Shown here: one piece after another, positions 36,168-43,950 of the stretch
Numbering within the stretch: position 1 is the first letter of the stretch
How the letters are laid out: every line of letters begins with the position of its first letter
DNA from: CAZUGA01 sp964619885
Lineage (GTDB): Bacteria; Pseudomonadota; Gammaproteobacteria; Methylococcales; UBA1147
Assembly: GCA_964619885.1 (NCBI GenBank)
Contig: CAZUGA010000005.1
Coordinates: forward strand, 62,001-126,000
Length of the DNA stretch: 64,000 nt
Direction of reading: 5' to 3'
The notes under the pieces: generated by a model
Told to the model about the DNA's origin: nothing
Database searches by the model: none
The model's input: the letters and a program-made list of their open reading frames with translations, nothing else
Translations under genes and position numbers: made by a program

Positions 36168-37343
36168 TCAATCGAATGTGGTATCTGCAAGGTCCACGCC
36201 AGCAATCTGTTCGTTTTTATACACCCTACCTTTCCACCGGGTTCTTTCGCCCCGCCAATACCGTATCGCTGAACTCCAGGTCATTGCCAGATATAAAACC
36301 GCGGCGAACGGCAACGTAATCGCCCATCCGCTGTGGCAACCGTAGTAACGTAAACATGGTAGATAAGTAACTAACATAATGGCCAATGCCGCGATTGACA
36401 AGCCTTGCACTGAGACATCGGCTAAGAATAAGCCAACGACGGGTAAAACAAAAAGAATCAGCAAAAGCAACGTACACAAGGCCAAAAGCCAAACCGAGTA
36501 AATCAACTGAGTATAAGCCGTTCTTGCGACCATATCCCAAATGTCACTCAACCTCTGATAAGGCCGCTGACTGCGTACCGAGCGACTAAGCCCGGTCCAA
36601 ATCGGATTACCCTGTAATTTTATTAGTTTAGCCAAGGTACAGTCATCAATGACCGCCCCTTTTAACATATTTAGGCCACCAATCTGCTTGATCAATGGGG
36701 TTTCCAGGAGAATGCAACCGCCCGCAGCGGCAGCCACTCGGCTGCGGATCGAATTTGATAATGAAAACGGGTAAAGCATTTTAAAAAAATACACGAATGC
36801 TGGCATCAGCAATCGTTCCCAAAAAGTTTTCATATGCGGCGCAGCCAACAAAGACACAAAGCGTGCCCCAGTCTCCCGTTTCATAGTCAATAGACTATCG
36901 ATTGTACCGGGATCAACAACAATATCCGCATCCAACAATAGTGTTAATGGCGTTTTAACCTGATTAACTCCTTGTTGTTGCGCCCATAATTTGCCAGTCC
37001 AACCGGGTGGCAACGACTTACCCTTTAACAGCCGAATGCGATCCGACTCAAGACTATTTACCGATGAAACAGTTGCGTCTCTGGAATTATCATCAACCAC
37101 AATGACACGTAAACCGCGGTTTTCAGACAGTAATGCTGTTAGTGTGGTGGGTAAAACTTGGGCCTCGTTACGAGCCGGGATTACAACAGTGATGTGTTTT
37201 AATGACTGATCGTTATAACAGTTCGCCGCGTTCAGAGATTCACAGGTTCGCCAAGGCTGCCAAGGCAAAAGCAAGATAATCACCCAAACCAAAACGGCAA
37301 TCAATATGCCGCTCATCCAAATGATCATCGAAAAATCAAGCAT
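36168..37343 (-). CDS. hpnB: Hopanoid-associated glycosyltransferase HpnB
   Basis: A membrane-bound GT2-type glycosyltransferase found in hopanoid loci. It has an N-terminal helix (IIWMSGILIAVLVWVIILLLPW), then HITVVIPARNEAQVLPTTLTALL and LLLDADIVVDPGTIDSLL, the DxD-like donor site, and several C-terminal helices (LLALCTLLLLILFVLPVVGLFL). The 391-residue length fits the family. Its exact role in hopanoid side-chain sugar transfer is not established. It follows hpnH by 71 bases on the minus strand. Confidence 0.85.
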   Translation of the reverse strand: MLDFSMIIWMSGILIAVLVWVIILLLPWQPWRTCESLNAANCYNDQSLKHITVVIPARNEAQVLPTTLTALLSENRGLRVIVVDDNSRDATVSSVNSLESDRIRLLKGKSLPPGWTGKLWAQQQGVNQVKTPLTLLLDADIVVDPGTIDSLLTMKRETGARFVSLLAAPHMKTFWERLLMPAFVYFFKMLYPFSLSNSIRSRVAAAAGGCILLETPLIKQIGGLNMLKGAVIDDCTLAKLIKLQGNPIWTGLSRSVRSQRPYQRLSDIWDMVARTAYTQLIYSVWLLALCTLLLLILFVLPVVGLFLADVSVQGLSIAALAIMLVTYLPCLRYYGCHSGWAITLPFAAVLYLAMTWSSAIRYWRGERTRWKGRVYKNEQIAGVDLADTTFD

Positions 37344-37414
37344 CCCCCAAACTCAGCACATCATTACTTCCGAAACAGGAACAATCAATACCGATGAGAC
37401 TAACTCTTACTTTG

Positions 37415-38536
37415 CTACTCGGCAACTTCCAAACTCACATTTTCCAAACCTATGTTAGCTTTCATTGTTTGCGGGACAATTCCAACTTCGTATTCGGGCT
37501 CTACATCAGGAACCATCGGACCCGTCGTTCTAGGTCCCTTGATGGAAGTGTACAACGCCTTTAACGGGTGTTTTAGCATATCTTCAACGGCGGTCGATTC
37601 ATACCCGCAATGAGCCATGCAATTTGAACATTTTTGATTCTTGGATGAACCATAATTGTCCCATTCGGTTTCTTCCATTAACTCTTTAAAGCTATTAGCA
37701 TAGCCCTCATCAACCAGCAGATAACAAGGCTTTTGCCAACCAAAGATATTTCGCGTGGGATTTCCCCAGGGCGTGCAATTATAGCTTTGGTTTCCCGCTA
37801 GAAAATCCAGATAGAGTGTCGAATGATTGAGGCGCCATTTACGGCCTTTGCCCAATGCAAAAATACCGCGAAATAAATTCTTCGTCGTTTTGCCCTTGAT
37901 AAATATGTCTTGTTTTGGGGCGTGTTCATAACTGAACCCCGGTGATATGGTGGCACCCTCCACACCCAAAGTGTTGACATAATCCAGAAATTCAGCGATT
38001 TCTTCAGGATTTTCACCGTCAAATAATGTGCAGTTAATATTTACCCTAAACCCTTTAGACAAGGCCAACTTAATTGCCTCAACCGCCCGATCAAAAACGC
38101 CTTCCTGGCAAACTGATTCATCATGGCGATCGCGGTTACCGTCCAAATGAATCGAGAAAGTCAAATACGGCGACGGCTCATAATCGTTTATACGTTTTTT
38201 CAGTAGTAATGCGTTGGTGCATAAATAAATAAATTTCTTACGCTCGATAATTTGGCGTACGATTTCCGGTAATTCTTTATGAAGCAATGGTTCTCCACCC
38301 GGAATGGAAACGATGGGCGCGCCGCATTCGTCGACAGCCTCCAAACATTCCTCAACCGACAATCTCTTCTGCAAAATCTCTTTAGGATAATCAATCTTTC
38401 CACAACCTGCGCACGCCAAATTGCATTGGAATAAAGGCTCAAGCATCAAAACCAAAGGATAACGTTCAACGCCACGAATTTTCTGTTTTAGCAAATACCG
38501 TGCTACGGCAAACTGTTGTCTTAAAGGTACGCCCAT
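37415..38536 (-). CDS. hpnH: Adenosylhopane synthase HpnH (radical SAM)
   Basis: It joins the 5'-deoxyadenosyl radical to diploptene, giving adenosylhopane, the first step of the C35 side chain. The radical SAM cluster cysteines are Cys38, Cys42 and Cys45 in CNLACAGCGKIDYP. The SAM-binding SIPGGEPLLHKELPEIV follows, and a C-terminal cysteine-bearing region (NQKCSNCMAHCGYESTAVEDML) is typical. The length is 373 residues. GAGGGG six bases before the ATG is a strong ribosome site. It is 12 bases downstream of ispH, so co-transcribed with it. Confidence 0.95.
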   Translation of the reverse strand: MGVPLRQQFAVARYLLKQKIRGVERYPLVLMLEPLFQCNLACAGCGKIDYPKEILQKRLSVEECLEAVDECGAPIVSIPGGEPLLHKELPEIVRQIIERKKFIYLCTNALLLKKRINDYEPSPYLTFSIHLDGNRDRHDESVCQEGVFDRAVEAIKLALSKGFRVNINCTLFDGENPEEIAEFLDYVNTLGVEGATISPGFSYEHAPKQDIFIKGKTTKNLFRGIFALGKGRKWRLNHSTLYLDFLAGNQSYNCTPWGNPTRNIFGWQKPCYLLVDEGYANSFKELMEETEWDNYGSSKNQKCSNCMAHCGYESTAVEDMLKHPLKALYTSIKGPRTTGPMVPDVEPEYEVGIVPQTMKANIGLENVSLEVAE

Positions 38537-38548
38537 TTGTAACCCCTC

Positions 38549-39526
38549 TTATACGCCATTTCGATTGGATTCATTAGATCGGTCAGCCCGCCTTTTGGCA
38601 AGAACCGCCGGTAATCGGAAAGTTACTCCTTCAGGTTTAGCATCCATCTCAACAACCTGATTTACCCCCAACGCCTTCAATTCATCCAACACTTCTTGAA
38701 CCAATACTTCCGGTGTAGATGCGCCAGCGGTAATACCCACTCGTATATCTGGCGAAAACCATGATCTATTTAGATCTGCAGAATCTTGCACCAGATAGGA
38801 ATTAACCCCCATTTGCTCACCAACTTCGCGTAATCGATTTGAATTGGAACTGTTACGCGCGCCTACAACTATTAACAAATCAACCCGGTCTGCCAATTTT
38901 CGTACAGCACTCTGGCGATTCTGCGTCGCGTAGCAGATATCGTCTCGACGCGGTTCGATAATATTCGGGAATCTTGTTTTCAGTGCTTGGACTATTACCG
39001 CCGTGTCATCTACCGATAATGTTGTTTGAGTCACAAACGTTAGCTGATCCGGATTATTAACCTGTAATTTCGTAACATCCTCGATATCCTGGACCAAATA
39101 TATCTCACCGCCAAAACTGCGGTCATAATGACCCAAGGTTCCATTAACCTCTGGATGGCCGGCATGCCCGATCAGAATAACCTCTCGCCCTTCCTTTGCA
39201 TTACGGATCACTTCAAGATGAACCTTCGTTACCAAGGGACAAGTTGCGTTGATTACCTCCAAACCTCGGCTTTCAGCGTTCTTGATCAAAGCATCCGAAA
39301 CGCCGTGTGCACTGAATACCGTAACACCATTTTCGGGAACTTCGTCCAAGGTTTCTACAAACACCGCTCCGCGAGACCTTAAATCCTCAACGACACGTTG
39401 ATTGTGAACAATTTCATGCACCACATACACGGGTGCGCCATAAATTTCGAGCGCTGATTCGACGATTTCTATCGCCCGGACAACTCCCGCGCAAAAACCA
39501 CGGGGTTGGGTTAATACCACGTCCAT
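38549..39526 (-). CDS. ispH: 4-hydroxy-3-methylbut-2-enyl diphosphate reductase
   Basis: The last MEP-pathway enzyme; it reduces HMBPP to IPP and DMAPP with a 4Fe-4S cluster. The three cluster cysteines are Cys12 (PRGFCAGV), Cys96 (NATCPLVTKVH) and Cys198 (DDICYATQNRQ), at nearly the same positions as in E. coli. I prefer ATG 39526, giving MDVVLTQPRGFCAGV, since AGGTG lies eight bases upstream. A GTG three codons earlier overlaps that site. It heads the ispH-hpnH-hpnB operon and diverges from the squalene synthase operon, giving a precursor-to-product arrangement. Confidence 0.96.
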   Translation of the reverse strand: MDVVLTQPRGFCAGVVRAIEIVESALEIYGAPVYVVHEIVHNQRVVEDLRSRGAVFVETLDEVPENGVTVFSAHGVSDALIKNAESRGLEVINATCPLVTKVHLEVIRNAKEGREVILIGHAGHPEVNGTLGHYDRSFGGEIYLVQDIEDVTKLQVNNPDQLTFVTQTTLSVDDTAVIVQALKTRFPNIIEPRRDDICYATQNRQSAVRKLADRVDLLIVVGARNSSNSNRLREVGEQMGVNSYLVQDSADLNRSWFSPDIRVGITAGASTPEVLVQEVLDELKALGVNQVVEMDAKPEGVTFRLPAVLAKRRADRSNESNRNGV

Positions 39527-39745
39527 ATATCGCACCTATTTTGATTGAATGAGAATAATCGATGTAACATGCACAGCTAAGACGCAACATGACCTTAAAA
39601 ACAGTTGTCGCGTTCCAACAACAAACAAGGATTGTAATGCAGCATATTCGTTCAAAAAACAGTAAATGTTTTATTTAACGGCTATTAAACGAGAAATCTT
39701 AACTCATTTTACGCGTAGGCACGGAAAATTACTACCAAGAAACGA

Positions 39746-39789
39746 CGCTTTTTCGGAAAAAAGCGGGGCTTTAATCCAAATATTTGGAT
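39746..39789. promoter_or_regulatory. Hairpin and perfect palindrome in the ispH-squalene synthase divergent region
   Basis: The 588-base divergent region 39527-40114 contains a stem-loop with arms CGCTTTTT and AAAAAGCG (39746-39765). Nine bases on is a perfect 16-base palindrome, ATCCAAATATTTGGAT (39774-39789). Both lie between the two isoprenoid operons, so the palindrome is a candidate shared operator. Confidence 0.4.
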
Positions 39790-39851
39790 AAAAACAACAA
39801 ATCATCTAATTTCTCGCACCGCATCAATCCATGCTATATATTGTTCATCGC

Positions 39852-39879
39852 TTGACTCAAATCATTTTTTCTATAAAAT
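39852..39879 (+). promoter_or_regulatory. Candidate sigma-70 promoter for the hopanoid operon
   Basis: TTGACT (39852-39857) and TAAAAT (39874-39879) are separated by 16 bases and point toward the squalene synthase gene. A start near 39886 would leave a leader of about 230 bases. This is a pattern match by eye only. Confidence 0.35.
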
Positions 39880-40114
39880 TCATTACTGTATTTTGTACAT
39901 TGTAACAATGTTCGCATGCAATTACCGATTTATAAGTGCTGATTACTTGTTGTATTTTACCAATTATGGGGGGTTTTGATGCACAAATACCTGATTGGGA
40001 CGTCGATGAATTTAACGCCCGAACGGTTGAATAATGAAATTAGGAAACACTCTATAGATCGGTAACTGTATTGATCATCTCTCGACCCAATAATACAATC
40101 AACGCAAACTACTA

Positions 40115-41239
40115 ATGAACGGAATTCAAAATCCATCTCATACTGGGGCAACCTCCGGCGAGCGACAAGCCGATGAAGCGCTGCAGTCCAGACTACTGGA
40201 TGGAGTGTCTAGAACTTTTGCGTTGACTATTCCACAACTTCCAAATGATTTATATCCAGTCGTTGCCAATGCGTATTTACTTTGTCGAATAGTCGATACT
40301 ATTGAAGATGAAACAAGTCTATCGCCGGAACAGAAACGACAATTCTGTTCTGCGTTCGTAGAAGTCGTTAAGTATGGTGCTGATGCCACCCAATTTTCTC
40401 AAAACTTGACACCGCTGTTGTCGACACAGACCATTCCAGCAGAACACGAACTGGTCAAACAGATTCCGCCGATCATTAAGATTACCAGAAGCTTTTCAGA
40501 TATACAGATCAGTGCACTGTCCGGATGCGTCGAAACTATGGCCAATGGAATGCCACAATTTCAAGCGCAGGGCCTTGATAAAGGACTGCCAACCATGGAC
40601 GAGATGGACCGCTACTGTTATTACGTTGCGGGATGTGTCGGTGAAATGCTTGCCAAACTATTTTGCGAATATTCTAGCGAAATAGCTCCAAACGAAGCGG
40701 TATTGATGAATCTATCGGTGTCGTTCGGCCAAGGTTTACAAATGACCAACATTCTAAAAGATATCTGGGATGATTTGGACCGAGGTGTATGCTGGTTACC
40801 GCAAGATATTTTCGATGAATACGGCTACGATTTGGCCAAACTATCGCCCGATCAAGACAGCGAAGCCTTTAAAGCAGGGTTAGAACATCTGATTGAAATC
40901 GCTCACTTTCATCTAGCCAATGCGTTGTCTTTTACGCTGCTCATTCCCAAACATGAAACCGGCATTAGAAATTTTTGTCTCTGGGCATTAGGAATGGCGG
41001 TATTGACGCTTAAAAAGATCAAAGAAAATCTCAATTTTAATAATTCAAATCAAGTCAAAATCTCTCGCTACAGCGTCAAAGCCACGGTACTTTGCTCGCG
41101 TTTATGCGGGTCGCATGACGGTTTATTAAAACTGTTGTTCAATTGGTGCGGTCGTGGCTTGTCAATTTCTCAATTCCATAAAATCAGTAAGATACAACAC
41201 AATAAATTTGTATCTGAAATTCATCACAGCAAAGGATAA
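40115..41239 (+). CDS. Squalene synthase, single-enzyme (SQS) type
   Basis: It condenses two farnesyl diphosphates to squalene through presqualene diphosphate. The two Asp-rich motifs are DTIEDE (residues 61-66) and DIWDDLD (216-222). SRTFALTIPQLP at the start and YCYYVAGCVGEMLAKLF, a stretch typical of farnesyl-diphosphate farnesyltransferase, assign it to the one-enzyme SQS type. Many hopanoid bacteria use three genes, hpnC, hpnD and hpnE, instead; none is in the window. A C-terminal membrane anchor is not obvious. The gene is four bases before shc, and leads the sqs-shc-hpnG-hpnN-hpnO operon. Confidence 0.88.
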   Translation: MNGIQNPSHTGATSGERQADEALQSRLLDGVSRTFALTIPQLPNDLYPVVANAYLLCRIVDTIEDETSLSPEQKRQFCSAFVEVVKYGADATQFSQNLTPLLSTQTIPAEHELVKQIPPIIKITRSFSDIQISALSGCVETMANGMPQFQAQGLDKGLPTMDEMDRYCYYVAGCVGEMLAKLFCEYSSEIAPNEAVLMNLSVSFGQGLQMTNILKDIWDDLDRGVCWLPQDIFDEYGYDLAKLSPDQDSEAFKAGLEHLIEIAHFHLANALSFTLLIPKHETGIRNFCLWALGMAVLTLKKIKENLNFNNSNQVKISRYSVKATVLCSRLCGSHDGLLKLLFNWCGRGLSISQFHKISKIQHNKFVSEIHHSKG

Positions 41240-41242
41240 GGC

Positions 41243-43201
41243 ATGCTAGAAGAATCTACAGCTATTGATATCCAAGAGACGGCACTCGATTGGGTGTCAA
41301 TCTCATCCAAAGATTTGAGCAGCGCTGATATTAATTCTGCCATCGCTGATGCCGAATCTGCACTGCGCGGTCTTCAAGAGAAGGATGGATATTGGCAATT
41401 CGAGCTAGAAGCTGACTGCACGATCCCTTCAGAATACATCACAATGATGCATTATCTGGGCGAAGTCGATGAATTGTTGCAAGCCAAGATCGCTAATTAT
41501 TTACGCCCTAGACAAAATCAAGACGGTAGCTACTCCCTTTTTATAGGGGGACCCGGCGATATCAGCTGCACAACCAAAGTTTATTACGCATTAAAGCTGG
41601 CAGGAGATTCACCCAGCCGCCCGCACATGCAAAAGGCCCGGCAATATATTCTTAACGCCGGGGGCGCAGCTAAATGCAATGTCTTTACTCGAATTCTTCT
41701 AGCCATGTTTGAACAGGTGCCATGGCGTGCGGTGCCGTATATTCCGGCTGAAATTATGTTTCTTCCGCGCTGGTTTCCATTCCATCTGGAAAAAGTATCC
41801 TATTGGTCCAGAACAGTCATGGTTCCGTTATTCGTTTTATGTTCTCTAAAAGCCACAGCGCAGAACCCCAGAAACATCGGAATTAGAGAATTATTCATCG
41901 TTGCTCCGGAGGAGGAACAACATTATTTTCCGAAACGGACAATTCTAAACAAAATATTTCTAGGTTTGGATCGCCTAGGCCGCACAATCGAGCCCCTGAT
42001 TCCGAATTTTATCCGGCGTCGTGCACTGAATAAAGCGCGCGATTGGTTCATGATGCGCCTAAACGGCGAAGATGGACTCGGAGGTATTTTCCCAGCTATG
42101 GTTAACGCCTACGAAGCAATGTTGCTGTTGGGAATTCCCAAAGATGATCCAAATGTCGTTACCGCGCGTAAAGCATTGGACAAATTATTGGTCGTACGCG
42201 ATCACGATGCATACTGCCAACCGTGCCTATCTCCAATCTGGGATACCGGACTAGCAGTCTTGGCCCTGCAAGAATCCGACCCGCAGAAAAACGCAAGCGT
42301 GATTCATCGAGGACTGGAATGGCTGGTGTCAAAACAGTTACACGATGAACCCGGAGATTGGCGAGTCGCCTGCCCGGATTATCAGGGCGGCGGTGGCTGG
42401 GCTTTTGAATTTGAGAACCCCTATTATCCAGACGTCGATGATTCCGCGGTTGTTGCATATGCTCTGGCACAGAATAACAGCGCCGATTTTAAAGATGCCA
42501 CCGATGAAGCGGCACGCTGGATTGAAGTAATGCAATCCAGCAATGGCGGTTTTGGGGCATTCGATATCGATAACACGAATTATTATCTCAACGATATTCC
42601 ATTTGCAGATCACGGCGCATTGCTCGACCCGCCCACTGCGGACGTCAGTGCGCGCTGCGCAATGTTTATTGCAAAAATTGTTGATGAACAACCACAATAT
42701 CGTTCGGTATTGGAAAACTGTATAGATTACCTCCGTTCCGAACAAGAATCCGATGGTTCTTGGTTTGGCCGCTGGGGCACCAACTATATCTATGGAACAT
42801 GGTCCGTATTGGTAGCGCTAGCCGAAACCAAAATTTCGAAAAGCGACCCGATGATTCAAAACGCGGTGCATTGGCTCAAAAGCAAACAACGCATGGATGG
42901 CGGATGGGGCGAAGATAATTTGAGTTATCACGAGGATGCCTTTATTGGTGAAAATGCATTCAGTACATCCTTTCAGACTTCTTGGGCATTGCTCGGACTA
43001 ATGGCAGCAGGGCAAACAGATTCGCCTGAAGTTACCGCAGGTATTGATTTCCTGCTGAAGAACCAGCAGGGTGGCGGATTTTGGAACGATGACTGCTTTA
43101 CCGCACCAGGTTTTCCGCGGGTTTTTTATCTAAAATACCACGGTTACGATAAATTTTTCCCATTATGGGCGCTAGCGCGGTACCGTACCCTTAAACAATA
43201 A
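41243..43201 (+). CDS. shc: Squalene-hopene cyclase
   Basis: It cyclises squalene to hopene and hopanol at the inner membrane. The catalytic DXDD motif is DVDD at residues 397-400. Several QW motifs are visible, such as QEKDGYWQFELEADC, QNQDGSYSLF, QSSNGGFGAFD, EQESDGSWFGRWGTNYIYGTW and QRMDGGWGED. The length of 652 residues is standard. AAGGATAAGGC precedes the ATG. This is the central gene of the hopanoid operon, with hpnG following after three bases. Confidence 0.97.
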   Translation: MLEESTAIDIQETALDWVSISSKDLSSADINSAIADAESALRGLQEKDGYWQFELEADCTIPSEYITMMHYLGEVDELLQAKIANYLRPRQNQDGSYSLFIGGPGDISCTTKVYYALKLAGDSPSRPHMQKARQYILNAGGAAKCNVFTRILLAMFEQVPWRAVPYIPAEIMFLPRWFPFHLEKVSYWSRTVMVPLFVLCSLKATAQNPRNIGIRELFIVAPEEEQHYFPKRTILNKIFLGLDRLGRTIEPLIPNFIRRRALNKARDWFMMRLNGEDGLGGIFPAMVNAYEAMLLLGIPKDDPNVVTARKALDKLLVVRDHDAYCQPCLSPIWDTGLAVLALQESDPQKNASVIHRGLEWLVSKQLHDEPGDWRVACPDYQGGGGWAFEFENPYYPDVDDSAVVAYALAQNNSADFKDATDEAARWIEVMQSSNGGFGAFDIDNTNYYLNDIPFADHGALLDPPTADVSARCAMFIAKIVDEQPQYRSVLENCIDYLRSEQESDGSWFGRWGTNYIYGTWSVLVALAETKISKSDPMIQNAVHWLKSKQRMDGGWGEDNLSYHEDAFIGENAFSTSFQTSWALLGLMAAGQTDSPEVTAGIDFLLKNQQGGGFWNDDCFTAPGFPRVFYLKYHGYDKFFPLWALARYRTLKQ

Positions 43202-43204
43202 TAA

Positions 43205-43930
43205 GTGCGAAAATTAGGCATAATCGTCGCGCTGCCCGGAGAGAAGAAAACATTATCAAAACCCTATAAAAAAATCAGGCAGCCTGACGGCGTAAATATT
43301 AAAATCCTGCTGTCAGGAATGGGGCGAGATAATGCTGCCTCAGCTGCACATGAGCTGCTCAGAGCGGACTGCAAGGCGTTATTGAGCTGGGGTTGCGCCG
43401 CGGGTCTGGCGCAAAAGTTACTCCCTGGCGATTGTTTGATCCCTCAAAGCGTCATTTCCGAAGAATTTTCTACCGCAATAGCAGTGGATGATTTGTGGCA
43501 CCATAGCATTTACAAGCGTTTATCTCCGCTGACACGCCTATATACCGAACCATTGGTAGAAAGTTCCGGTTTAATTTCTGCTGCCGCTGATAAGATCGCT
43601 TTGGGCAAACGCACCGGCGCCTACGGATTAGACATGGAAAGCGTAGCCATTGGCAGAGTTGCAACCCAATATAACGTTCCTTTTGTTGCCATCCGTTGTA
43701 TCGCTGACCCCGTGTCGATGAGCCTCCCTGATTCCGTTACAATAGCTTTGAATGGCGTTGGCGGACTAAATATCCCGAAGTTACTAATGCACACTCTACT
43801 GCACCCATCTAACATAGCGGGTTTGATAAAATTAGCCGCCAATTTTAAAGCAGCCCAAAACAGCTTGGCCCAGTCCGCACACCTGTTGTACCCGGATTTC
43901 TGCTTAAACGAAACCCCTAACAATCTATAA
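43205..43930 (+). CDS. hpnG: Adenosylhopane nucleosidase/phosphorylase HpnG
   Basis: It removes adenine from adenosylhopane, leaving ribosylhopane or its phosphate. The phosphorylase-superfamily fold shows LGIIVALPGEKKTL, LLSGMGRDNAASAAHELL, LLSWGCAAGLAQKLLPGDCLIP and YGLDMESVAIGRVA, the last being the nucleoside-binding motif. The length is 241 residues. It starts at GTG, three bases after the shc stop, so likely coupled. Together with HpnH it indicates C35 bacteriohopanepolyol synthesis. Confidence 0.92.
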   Translation: MRKLGIIVALPGEKKTLSKPYKKIRQPDGVNIKILLSGMGRDNAASAAHELLRADCKALLSWGCAAGLAQKLLPGDCLIPQSVISEEFSTAIAVDDLWHHSIYKRLSPLTRLYTEPLVESSGLISAAADKIALGKRTGAYGLDMESVAIGRVATQYNVPFVAIRCIADPVSMSLPDSVTIALNGVGGLNIPKLLMHTLLHPSNIAGLIKLAANFKAAQNSLAQSAHLLYPDFCLNETPNNL

Positions 43931-43950
43931 ATTGAATCCTGAGTTGCGTC

